Positions 47,717 to 55,224 of a stretch of DNA of 64,000 nt are shown here, in pieces (positions within the stretch are counted from its first letter, which is position 1; the number at the start of each line of letters is the position of its first letter). The DNA lies in NCBI RefSeq assembly GCF_001542855.1, contig NZ_LNBY01000001.1, forward strand, positions 186,001-250,000, written 5' to 3'. The position numbers and the translations under genes were made by a program. Below the pieces are notes generated by a model, which worked only from the letters and a program-made list of their open reading frames with translations, had not been told where the DNA came from and did not search any database. This DNA comes from Erythrobacter sp. AP23. GTDB taxonomy: Bacteria; Pseudomonadota; Alphaproteobacteria; Sphingomonadales; Sphingomonadaceae.

Positions 47717-48718
47717 ATGGCTTTCAGAACGCTATTTGCCGACCCCATGCTGCGGATGCTCGTGGCCGCCATAGGCCTGGCCGCGCTCCTTCCGGCGACG
47801 GGTGAAGCTAGGGGGGTGGCACAGAGCGTCGCCAATGCGGCGATCTTCATCCTGTTCCTGCTCAACGGCATGCGGATTGCGCGACGCGATATCGCCGTCG
47901 GAATTGCCAACTGGCGCTTTCTCCTCCCGCTCGTCCTGTGGGTTTTCGGTGCCATGGCGCTCATGGGGCTTGCGCTCGCATCCCTGGGACAAGGCTGGCT
48001 GACTCCATCGGTTGCGCTAGGCTTCCTCTATCTGGGCACGCTTCCTTCCACCGTGCAATCGGCCACGTCCTACACCGCGCTCGCTGGAGGCAATGTCGCA
48101 CTGTCGGTCGTCGGCGCGGCATTGCTCAACATCCTCGGGGTCTTCGTGACCGTCCCGATTTTCCTGGCGCTCGGAGGCAGCGGGAGCGGCGCGGTGGGAA
48201 TGGAGGTGATCGGCAAGATCATGCTGCTGCTGATCCTGCCTTTCGCCCTCGGCCAGGCGGTCCAGAATCTCACCAGCGAGTTCATTTCGCGCCACAAACC
48301 GAAGATCGCCTGGGTGGATCGCTTCGCCATATCGGCGGCTATCTACGTCGCTTTTTCGGGCGCGGTCGAGCAGGGGATCTGGTCGCGAGTGGATGGCTAC
48401 GATTGGGTGCTGATCGGTTTGCTCGTCGGGGTGTTTCTTGTCTTGGCCAATCTCGGCGCATGGATTGCCGGCGGAGCTCTCGGTCTGGTGCGTGCGGACC
48501 GGATCGCGTTTCTGTTTGCGGGAGCGCAGAAAAGCGCCGCAGTGGGCGCGCCCTTGGCCACGATACTTTTTGCGCCCGAACAAGCGGGTTTCATCGTGAT
48601 CGCGCTGTTGCTCTATCACTTCTGCCAACTGGTTGTGGCGGCACCGATCGCTACTCGGCTGGCGCATCAGCATCCGGCTGATGCCGCCGCTCATGGCGCC
48701 CCGACCACCAGAAGCTGA
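47717..48718 (+). CDS. Bile acid:sodium symporter-like transporter
   Basis: A 333-residue membrane protein with about nine to ten hydrophobic segments, of the SBF-like (YfeH type) group. Motifs include ANAAIFILFLLNGMRI, LGFLYLGTLPSTVQSA with the conserved crossover region, and RIAFLFAGAQKSAAVGAPLA. It starts 40 bp after prsT on the same strand, but its job need not concern the exopolysaccharide. The substrate is unknown; relatives carry organic anions with Na+. The ATG at 47717 fits the first membrane segment. Confidence 0.84.
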   Translation: MAFRTLFADPMLRMLVAAIGLAALLPATGEARGVAQSVANAAIFILFLLNGMRIARRDIAVGIANWRFLLPLVLWVFGAMALMGLALASLGQGWLTPSVALGFLYLGTLPSTVQSATSYTALAGGNVALSVVGAALLNILGVFVTVPIFLALGGSGSGAVGMEVIGKIMLLLILPFALGQAVQNLTSEFISRHKPKIAWVDRFAISAAIYVAFSGAVEQGIWSRVDGYDWVLIGLLVGVFLVLANLGAWIAGGALGLVRADRIAFLFAGAQKSAAVGAPLATILFAPEQAGFIVIALLLYHFCQLVVAAPIATRLAHQHPADAAAHGAPTTRS

Positions 48719-48880
48719 GCCCGATAGGACCGCGCCGATCAGCCCGGTGCCCGTTCCCACTATCGCGAGGAAGGCGAAAGGCAAACCGTACCAGACGGAG
48801 AGGCTAAGGCGGAATAGAGTGAAGACGAGCAGAAAGCCGCAGACACGCCGAAGCGTAGCTATGGAAAGGGATTCCTGAAA

Positions 48881-49753
48881 TCAGCCCTTGGGCTGGTAGG
48901 TTTGGTCTTGCGTCGGGAAGCTGCGCGAGCGCACTTCCCCTGCATATTGGGCCACGGTCTTTTCGATCACGCTCGCGATGTCTTCGTACTTCTTCACGAA
49001 GCGGGGCACGCGTTCGAACATGCCGAGCATGTCTTCGGTTACCAGGACTTGCCCGTCGCATTCGGCCGAAGCTCCGATGCCGATGGTCGGGCACGATACC
49101 GCCTTCGTCGCCTCGATCGCGATCGGTTCGAGAACGCCTTCGAGGACGATGGCGAAGGCTCCGGCTTCATCGAGCGCCTTGGCATCGCCGACGATCTTCT
49201 TCGCTTCCGCATCGTCGCGTCCGCGCGCGGCATAACCGCCAAGTACGTTCACGGCCTGGGGTGTCAGGCCGACGTGCCCCATCACCGGGATACCGCGCTG
49301 GTTGAGGAACGAGACGGTCTCGGCCATCTGCTCGCCACCTTCCAGCTTGACCGCTGCCGCTCCCGATTGCTTGAGCAGGAAGGTCGCGCTTTCGAAGGCC
49401 TGCTGCGGCGATTGCTCGTAGGAGCCGAACGGCATGTCGACCACGACAACCGAATGATAGCTTCCGCGAACGACGGCGGCGGCATGGTTGGCCATCATAT
49501 CGAGCGTGACCGGAATGGTCGTCGGCAGCCCGTAGATCACTTGAGCCAGCGAATCTCCGACCAGCAGGATGTCGCAATGCGCATCGAGCAGCTGTGCCTG
49601 CCGGGCGGTGTAGGCGGTCAGCATGACGAGCGGTTCGCGGGTCTCGCCATCGGCCTTGTGGGCGCGAATTTTCGGCACCGTCAGGCGCTTCATCGGCTGC
49701 GGAGTGGGGTTGGCCCGGCTGGTGCTCGTATCGAGCTTGAATGTGGTCGACAT
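48881..49753 (-). CDS. panB: 3-methyl-2-oxobutanoate hydroxymethyltransferase (ketopantoate synthesis)
   Basis: A 290-residue TIM-barrel enzyme of pantothenate and CoA synthesis. It adds a hydroxymethyl group from methylene-THF to ketoisovalerate. Seen are MLTAYTARQAQLLD, the Mg-binding LLVGDSLAQVIYG, VVDMPFGSYEQSP, VKLEGGE, MGHVGLTPQAVNVLGGY, and the catalytic-Glu region IVLEGVLEPIA followed by TIGIGASAECDGQVLV. It begins with a 20-residue polar extension before MKRLTVPKIR, which could be the true start. The Bkd complex also uses its substrate, but the genes lie 36 kb apart. Confidence 0.95.
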   Translation of the reverse strand: MSTTFKLDTSTSRANPTPQPMKRLTVPKIRAHKADGETREPLVMLTAYTARQAQLLDAHCDILLVGDSLAQVIYGLPTTIPVTLDMMANHAAAVVRGSYHSVVVVDMPFGSYEQSPQQAFESATFLLKQSGAAAVKLEGGEQMAETVSFLNQRGIPVMGHVGLTPQAVNVLGGYAARGRDDAEAKKIVGDAKALDEAGAFAIVLEGVLEPIAIEATKAVSCPTIGIGASAECDGQVLVTEDMLGMFERVPRFVKKYEDIASVIEKTVAQYAGEVRSRSFPTQDQTYQPKG

Positions 49754-49880
49754 GGCGCTCCACTAGCAAGCGCGTGGACGATGGCAAAGCGAAGCTTGGA
49801 ATTCTGCGGAATTGCGTGTTTAAGAGCGCGCATCTGACACGCGGCAGGGATCACCGCGCCTGGAGAGGAACAATCTGAAC

Positions 49881-51311
49881 ATGGTCGCCACCACGACTTC
49901 GACGGGCGAGGGCTGGTCCTCGCGTACGGCATTCATCCTCGCAGCGGTCGGCGCCGCGGTGGGGCTGGGCAATATCTGGCGCTTTCCGACACTGGCGGGC
50001 GAAAGCGGGGGCGGGGCCTTCGTGATCGTCTACATCGGCTGCGTGTTCCTGTTGGGCCTGCCGCTGGTGCTGTCGGAAATCTTCATCGGCAGGGTGGGGC
50101 AGACCGACGCTGTCGGATCGATCCGCCGCGTGGCGGCACAATCGCAGTCGTCGCCGAGTTGGTCGGTGTTCGGCGCGGTCGGTGCGCTGGCGGCCTTTCT
50201 CATCGTTTCCTTCTACTCGGTGGTTGCCGGCTGGGTCCTCTATTACGCGGGTGTGATGGGAAGCGACCTCGTCTCCGCAATCGCGGCAGGCGACCCGTTC
50301 CGCGGCGCGCTTGCAGGCGAGAGCCAGGAACAGATTCAGCAAAGGTTGGGCGATATGTTCGCCAGCCCGAGCCTGCTGCTTGGCATGCATTTGCTGTTCA
50401 TGGGCCTCACCCTTTACATCGTTGCGCGTGGGGTGAGCTCGGGGATCGAGAAGGCGGCGACCTATCTCATGCCGATGTTCTTCGTCCTGCTGGTCGGGCT
50501 CGTAATCTATGGCGCGATCGAGGGCGATATCGGCGATGCGCTGGCGTTCCTGTTCACTCCCGACTGGTCGAAGCTGACCCCGCAGGTGATGAATTCCGCC
50601 CTGGGCCAGGCCCTGTTCTCGCTCTCGCTGGGTGTGGCAGGGCTGATTACCTATGGTTCCTATATCAAGGAGAATAGCGGGCTTGGGCCCACCGCGGGCG
50701 TAATCGCGGTCATGGACACCGGCGTTGCGCTGCTGGCTGGTCTGATGATCTTCCCGATCGTCTTCGCTGTCGGTCTCGATCCGGCGGCAGGGCCGACGCT
50801 GGTGTTCCAGACCCTGCCCTTCGCGTTCCAGACGATGCCGGGTGGTGCATTGTTCGGGTTCCTGTTTTTCGTCCTGATCCTCGTCGCGGCGGTTACCAGC
50901 TCGATTTCGCTGCTCGAGGTGCCGACCGCCTACGGGATCGGCGAGCGGGGATGGAGCCGCCCGAAATCGGCGCTGATCTTCGGCGGCGGCGCATTCCTGA
51001 TCGGGATCGCCTGCCTGCTCGGGTACAATGTTTGGGCCGATGTCCGCCCGTTGGGTTTCTGGCCACTGTTTGAGAACACCGATATCCTCGACACGGTCGA
51101 TGGCTTTACGGGCAAGGTGATGCTGCCGGTCGGCGCGCTGCTGACCTCGATTTTCATCGGGTGGAAGGCGGATGAGAACCTGCTGCGCACGACAACCGGA
51201 CTGTCGCCCTGGGCCTTCGGCCTGTGGCGCTTCCTGATCGCCTGGTTGTGCCCCCTGGCAGTCTCGATCATCCTGGTGACCGGTCTGTTCCCGGGCATTC
51301 TCGGCTCCTGA
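49881..51311 (+). CDS. Sodium-dependent transporter of the NSS/SNF family
   Basis: A 476-residue inner-membrane symporter with about 11-12 hydrophobic segments. The first segment holds the family signature AVGAAVGLGNIWRFP at about residues 22-36. Further typical parts are GLPLVLSEIFIGRVGQ, FYSVVAGWVLYY and SLSLGVAGLITYGSY. It takes up an amino acid or other small amine with Na+; the substrate is not evident. A GGAGAGG site precedes the ATG. It ends at a strong bidirectional terminator. Confidence 0.92.
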   Translation: MVATTTSTGEGWSSRTAFILAAVGAAVGLGNIWRFPTLAGESGGGAFVIVYIGCVFLLGLPLVLSEIFIGRVGQTDAVGSIRRVAAQSQSSPSWSVFGAVGALAAFLIVSFYSVVAGWVLYYAGVMGSDLVSAIAAGDPFRGALAGESQEQIQQRLGDMFASPSLLLGMHLLFMGLTLYIVARGVSSGIEKAATYLMPMFFVLLVGLVIYGAIEGDIGDALAFLFTPDWSKLTPQVMNSALGQALFSLSLGVAGLITYGSYIKENSGLGPTAGVIAVMDTGVALLAGLMIFPIVFAVGLDPAAGPTLVFQTLPFAFQTMPGGALFGFLFFVLILVAAVTSSISLLEVPTAYGIGERGWSRPKSALIFGGGAFLIGIACLLGYNVWADVRPLGFWPLFENTDILDTVDGFTGKVMLPVGALLTSIFIGWKADENLLRTTTGLSPWAFGLWRFLIAWLCPLAVSIILVTGLFPGILGS

Positions 51312-51320
51312 CGCGCAAAG

Positions 51321-51346
51321 GGCCGCTCCGGTTGGGGAGCGGCCCT
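51321..51346. terminator. Bidirectional terminator
   Basis: GGGCCGCTCC (51321-51330) pairs perfectly with GGAGCGGCCC (51337-51346) around six bases. It lies between the convergent NSS transporter and PPOX-like genes, 9 bp after the former's stop. On the minus strand the stem is followed by TTTGCG. Confidence 0.75.
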
Positions 51347-51373
51347 GTGCAATCGGTTGGCCGTGAGGTCGCG

Positions 51374-51859
51374 CTAGATATCGACCTTTTCGACGTGGCG
51401 TTCTTCGGCTTCATCCCGGACATTCATGCCGAGCGCCATCTTGGCGGTGTTGAGCATGCCCAATTCGCCGCTCCAGATTTCGGCATCGCCTAAATCCATG
51501 CGCAGGAACAGGATGTCGGGATCGTCCTTCCCGCCATCGTACCAGGCCTCGACGAAATTGTTCCAGAACTGGTCGAAGCGTTCCTTGCTGGTTTCGACTG
51601 ACAGCATGCCGTCGAAACGAGCGAACATGTCGTGATCCTTGCCGGCGAAGCTGGCGGTGGCCTTACCCAGCTTGGCGAAGCTGCTGCCCTTGCTCGTGAA
51701 GAACCAGATTGCGCTGTTTGCATCCTTATCGAGCTGGGCGGTCATCGGCACTGAAGTGTCCGATTGTCCGTCGAGTTCGAGGAAGAGAAACGGCGAGTCG
51801 GCCAGCGCCAGCCAAAATTTCTCCTTCAGCGTGTCGGGGTTGCCTGCGGAATATTTCAT
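51374..51859 (-). CDS. PPOX-fold general stress protein
   Basis: A 161-residue protein of the pyridoxamine-5'-phosphate-oxidase-like split-barrel fold, general stress protein 26 subgroup. It contains FLFLELDGQSDTSVPMTAQL, AIWFFTSKGSSFAKL and a C-terminal part with WNNFVEAWYDGGKDDPDILF, all typical. Members bind FMN or F420-like flavins, and the function of this subgroup is unknown. The ATG at 51859 begins the fold; the longer frame upstream is not coding-like. It is divergent from imuA, whose SOS promoter lies about 110 bp away. Confidence 0.85.
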   Translation of the reverse strand: MKYSAGNPDTLKEKFWLALADSPFLFLELDGQSDTSVPMTAQLDKDANSAIWFFTSKGSSFAKLGKATASFAGKDHDMFARFDGMLSVETSKERFDQFWNNFVEAWYDGGKDDPDILFLRMDLGDAEIWSGELGMLNTAKMALGMNVRDEAEERHVEKVDI

Positions 51860-51956
51860 GGGTGACGTCCTTTCGTGATAGCGTTTGTTTTTCAAACGGC
51901 TGCTAGGGCGCGGATGTTCCTCCGGTTGCGCTGGGGCGGGGTGATGGAAGGACGAA

Positions 51957-51985
51957 TTGCGAATCGATCCGATATGGAACATAAT
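51957..51985 (+). promoter_or_regulatory. imuA promoter
   Basis: A -35 TTGCGA (51957-51962), a 17-bp spacer and a -10 CATAAT (51980-51985) place the transcription start at about 51992, two bases before the imuA ATG. The message is therefore leaderless or nearly so. Confidence 0.55.
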
Positions 51986-51991
51986 GAGAAC
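51977..51991 (+). promoter_or_regulatory. LexA (SOS) box of imuA
   Basis: GAAC (51977-51980), seven bases and GAAC (51988-51991) form the alphaproteobacterial LexA box (GTTC-N7-GTTC on the other strand). It covers the -10 region and ends two bases before the imuA ATG, ideally placed for repression by LexA and induction by DNA damage. Confidence 0.85.
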
Positions 51992-51993
51992 GA

Positions 51994-52791
51994 ATGAGTC
52001 GTTTCCCTATGTCCCGACCAGAGCTTGCCTCATTGCCGTTCATGGCCTTCGAAGACGTCGCTGCGCTGTCCGCGCGGCGCAACGCACGCTGGCGACCGGG
52101 GTTGGCGGCAAATCAGGGGCTGGCGCTGCACAACGAAGTCTTTGCTTCCTCGTGCGAGGGGGTGGGGGCGGCTGCGGCATTGGCACTGGCGCTCGACGAT
52201 TGGCGCAGCCTGCCGCGCGAGGATGTCGGCGAAGCGCAGGACCGGCGTAGCGTACTGTGGGTCCAGACGCGCGAGGCAGTGCGGCGGGTCGGACGTCCCT
52301 ACCGTGCGGGATTGCCCGAAGAATTGCAGGCGCGGGTCATCCATGTGCTGGCGGAGAAGGCGGAAGATGCGCTCTTCGCGCTCGAGGAAGGGTTGCGCTG
52401 CCGCGATCTCGCCTTCGTGGTGGGGGAGATCGCGGGCAATCCCAAGCCGCTCGATCTCACCGCCTCGCGCCGCCTGACGCTGGCGAGCGAGAAGCACGGC
52501 GTGCCGCTTTTTCTCGTCCGGATCGATGCGGCGCGCGACCTGTCCTCTGCACGCATGCGGTGGGAGATAACCTCGGCCCCCTCGCTGTCGCCGCACTGGA
52601 ATGCGCAGGCTCCCGGGGCGCCGCGCTGGCGGGCCGAACTGTTCCGTGCGCGTTCGCATGCGCCAGGCGAGTGGGTGCTGGCTGAGGAGCAGGGCTCTCT
52701 CACTGCGAGCAAGGCCCGGCGCGAGGCCGACGAAGCGATGGCCGACTGGACGGCGGGATTGTGCCTGCGACACCCGCCGCGCCGGGCGTGA
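51994..52791 (+). CDS. imuA: Translesion mutasome protein ImuA
   Basis: A 265-residue RecA/SulA-like protein of the SOS mutasome. It has the RecA-like core without an obvious Walker A: GLALHNEVFASSCEGVGAAAAL, RSVLWVQTREAVRRVGRPY, EEGLRCRDLAFVVGEI, and a C-terminal tail with RWRAELFRARSHAPGEW that contacts RecA and ImuB in characterised systems. The LexA box directly before it and imuB overlapping its end support the name. An in-frame ATG five codons further in is an alternative start. ImuA, ImuB and DnaE2 together copy past lesions and cause damage-induced mutation. Confidence 0.88.
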   Translation: MSRFPMSRPELASLPFMAFEDVAALSARRNARWRPGLAANQGLALHNEVFASSCEGVGAAAALALALDDWRSLPREDVGEAQDRRSVLWVQTREAVRRVGRPYRAGLPEELQARVIHVLAEKAEDALFALEEGLRCRDLAFVVGEIAGNPKPLDLTASRRLTLASEKHGVPLFLVRIDAARDLSSARMRWEITSAPSLSPHWNAQAPGAPRWRAELFRARSHAPGEWVLAEEQGSLTASKARREADEAMADWTAGLCLRHPPRRA

Positions 52792-54362
52792 GCGTGCCGC
52801 CTGCGGGCATATCGCGTTCCCGCCGCATCCTGTCGATTTGGCTTCCCGCGCTGGCGATGGATCGCTGGAGCATGGCGATGGGCGAGAGCGGGGCTGCCCT
52901 CGATTCTGGGCCGCTGGTGCTGATCGGCGATACCGCGCATGGGCCGCGGATCGAGGCGGTCAATCGCGCCGGGGCCGCTGCCGGTGCGCGCAGGGGCATG
53001 ATGCTCGCCGATGCGCGCACGCTGTGTCCCGAAATCGCCACCGCGCCTTCCGATCCGGCGGGCGATCTGACTTTCCTCGAAGATCTCGCCATCTGGGCGC
53101 AACGCTGGGGACCGTGGTCGGCGCTCGATGCGCCCGACGGCGTGCTGGTCGACGTGACTTCGGTGCCGCATCTCTTTGGTGGCGAGAAACATCTGCTGGC
53201 CGACGTCCACGAGGCCTTCGCCAAGCGCCGACTGTCCATTCGCGCCGCCATCGCGCCTACCGCCGGTGCAGCCTGGGCGCTGGCGCACTACGGCCCCGAT
53301 GCCGCGATCGTGGAGGGGCACGATGCGATCGAGCGGGCCTTGGCCGACCTGCCCGTGGCCGCGCTTCGCCTCGACGAGGACGTGGTCACGGTGCTGCGCC
53401 GCCTCGGCCTCAAACGCATGGGCGAGATCGCCACCATTGGGCGCGATGCGATCCAGCGGCGGTTCCGCAACCGCAAATCGCCCGCCGCCAATCCGCTGAT
53501 CCGTCTCGACCAGTTGCTCGGTCGCGTGCCCGAGCCGCTGCTGCCCGTCGTCCCGCAACAGATACCGCTGGTCCAGCGCCGGCTGTTGGAGCCGATCCGC
53601 TACCGGGCATTGCTCGACCGCGTGGTGGCCGACCTTGCCGCGGACATGGCGCGCGAACTCGAAGGGCAGGGGAAGGGTGCGCGGCGACTCGAACTGCAGC
53701 TGTGGCGAGTCGATGGCAAGGTGGTGGTGCGCCGTCTCGAAATGGCCGCCGCCACGCGCGATCCGGCGCATATCGTCCGCCTGTTCGCCGCACGTCTCGA
53801 CGATATCGACGCAGGATTCGGGATCGAGATGCTGCGCCTGCGCGCCAGCTGGGCCGAGCCGCTTGCTCTGGAGCAGAGCGATATCGAGACCGCGGCGGAG
53901 ACCCGGGGCACCAGCCTTGCCGCCTGTATCGACCGGCTGACGGTCCGTCTTGGCGCGAAGGCGGTCAGTCGCCCGGTGCCCTTCGCCAGCTATATCCCCG
54001 AGCGCGCGCAGCGCTGGCAGCCGCCGCTCGAACCCGAACCGGCTTCGCAGGGGCAATTGGCCTTCCATGCACGGCCGCTCAAACTGCTCGATAATCCTGA
54101 GAAGATCGCGGTGCTTTATGCAACGCCCGACGGCCATCCGCAGCGTTTTCGCTGGCGCGGGCAGGTGCATGAGGTTGCGCGGGTGGAAGGGCCCGAGCGC
54201 ATCGCGCCCGAATGGTGGCGCGAACGGCGTGGGGCGCGCCTGCGCGATTATTACCGGATCGAAGATGGGGAAGGGCGGCGCTACTGGATCTACCGCCAGG
54301 GTATCGTCGGTGATGGGCGCGGCGGTGCGCCCGACTGGTACCTGCAGGGATTGTGTGCCTGA
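52788..54362 (+). CDS. imuB: Translesion mutasome protein ImuB (Y-family polymerase-like)
   Basis: A 524-residue protein. The first 350 residues resemble Y-family polymerases: RRILSIWLPALAMDRW, VNRAGAAAGARRGMMLADAR, VLVDVTSVPHLFGGE and the little-finger region after residue 340. The acidic residues needed for catalysis are not in their usual places, as expected for ImuB, which acts as an adaptor to the beta clamp and DnaE2. The GTG at 52788 overlaps the imuA stop (GTGA) and is preferred to GTG 52761. The C-terminal 150 residues (WWRERRGARLRDYYRIEDGEGRR, in part) form the tail typical of ImuB. Confidence 0.9.
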   Translation: MSVPPAGISRSRRILSIWLPALAMDRWSMAMGESGAALDSGPLVLIGDTAHGPRIEAVNRAGAAAGARRGMMLADARTLCPEIATAPSDPAGDLTFLEDLAIWAQRWGPWSALDAPDGVLVDVTSVPHLFGGEKHLLADVHEAFAKRRLSIRAAIAPTAGAAWALAHYGPDAAIVEGHDAIERALADLPVAALRLDEDVVTVLRRLGLKRMGEIATIGRDAIQRRFRNRKSPAANPLIRLDQLLGRVPEPLLPVVPQQIPLVQRRLLEPIRYRALLDRVVADLAADMARELEGQGKGARRLELQLWRVDGKVVVRRLEMAAATRDPAHIVRLFAARLDDIDAGFGIEMLRLRASWAEPLALEQSDIETAAETRGTSLAACIDRLTVRLGAKAVSRPVPFASYIPERAQRWQPPLEPEPASQGQLAFHARPLKLLDNPEKIAVLYATPDGHPQRFRWRGQVHEVARVEGPERIAPEWWRERRGARLRDYYRIEDGEGRRYWIYRQGIVGDGRGGAPDWYLQGLCA

Positions 54363-54372
54363 GACGAAAAGA

Positions 54373-54398
54373 AAGGGCCGCCCCGAAGAGCGGCCCTT
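54373..54398. terminator. Bidirectional terminator after imuB
   Basis: AAGGGCCGC (54373-54381) pairs with GCGGCCCTT (54390-54398). It lies between imuB and the convergent lipoprotein gene, so imuAB is not read through to the rest of the SOS module. Confidence 0.7.
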
Positions 54399-54415
54399 GG
54401 CGTGAAAAACTCCGA

Positions 54416-55006
54416 TCAGTTCGCGCTGTAGGGCAGCGAGCTGTGATGGAGCACGATCTTGAGCTCGCCGTCATCGCCGCGCTCATAGGCGAAGGAATAC
54501 TCCACCTTCGTTTCGTTGCCGTCGGTACCGGTGAAATAGTAATTGCCCATCGCCACGGCCATGTCGCCGCTATCGGAGATGACCGTGCCATTATTTTCCC
54601 AGCGAACCCCGGTATAGGGTGCGATGGCGAAACCGCCGTCTTCGGTTCCTTCGGTGCCGACGAAATAGCTGAGCGCCTCGCCGTCATTCTCGCGGAACTG
54701 ATCCTCCGCAGCCAGCGTGGGCTTGAACAGGATCGTCTGGTCGTCGCCATAGGCATAGTGCGTGGCGATGTGTTCCTGCGCGCGGGCGCGATAGTCGCCT
54801 TCTTCGGTGTAGGTCTGGCCGATGGCCACGATGCCTTCGCCCCAGGCCTGCTGCGCCGCTTCGACCTCGGCTTCGGTAATGGGGTCGGCTGCTACCGCCG
54901 TTTCGGCGGTTGCACTGCCGTCTCCGGCTTCCGTGGTCGTTTCGCTGCATGCAGCAAGAGCCAGCGAGCTGCCGGCAAGGATAGTCGTAAGCAAGATCTT
55001 GGTCAT
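54416..55006 (-). CDS. Lipoprotein with SnoaL/NTF2-like domain
   Basis: A 196-residue exported lipoprotein. The signal sequence ends in LALAAC (Cys20). A short Thr/Ala-rich linker follows, then an NTF2-like domain of about 150 residues (ITEAEVEAAQQAWGEGIVAIG, then HYAYGDDQTILFKPTLA and SGDMAVAMGNYYFTG). Such folds are mostly small-molecule binding or structural. It is the only gene of opposite direction within the SOS region and has its own terminator. No LexA box lies on its side of the promoter region, so it may be unrelated to the SOS response. Confidence 0.8.
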   Translation of the reverse strand: MTKILLTTILAGSSLALAACSETTTEAGDGSATAETAVAADPITEAEVEAAQQAWGEGIVAIGQTYTEEGDYRARAQEHIATHYAYGDDQTILFKPTLAAEDQFRENDGEALSYFVGTEGTEDGGFAIAPYTGVRWENNGTVISDSGDMAVAMGNYYFTGTDGNETKVEYSFAYERGDDGELKIVLHHSSLPYSAN

Positions 55007-55189
55007 GTCTTTCCCTTCTCAGGATTGATTGACGCCCGGATGGGCACCGAAGGGCAGCATGTGAGAATATGGCTAACCCCCCAGTATACGTCCGACATCA
55101 CGAGCAAAAGCTCGCCAGAGGGGCCCGGTCCGCGTCGCATTTACGCGCGAATCGAATTTCGGTTCCCGTCGAGCGAATAGCTTTTGATA

Positions 55190-55218
55190 TTGGCGAATCC
55201 CGCGGCGGAACATATAAG
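55190..55218 (+). promoter_or_regulatory. Promoter of the rSAM-udgX-dnaE2 unit
   Basis: A -35 TTGGCG (55190-55195), a 17-bp spacer and a -10 TATAAG (55213-55218) place the start of transcription at about the ATG at 55225, so the message is probably leaderless. The -10 lies exactly within the LexA-box spacer. Confidence 0.6.
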
Positions 55219-55222
55219 GAAC
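55208..55222 (+). promoter_or_regulatory. LexA (SOS) box of the radical-SAM gene
   Basis: GAAC (55208-55211), the spacer ATATAAG and GAAC (55219-55222) repeat the arrangement seen before imuA. Two bases (GA) separate it from the ATG, as at imuA. Repression by LexA would cover the -10 box fully. Confidence 0.87.
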
Positions 55223-55224
55223 GA

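Noticed and set aside
52299-54170. 623-residue open frame antisense to imuAB
   Set aside because: Overlaps two well-supported genes fully and has shadow-like composition.
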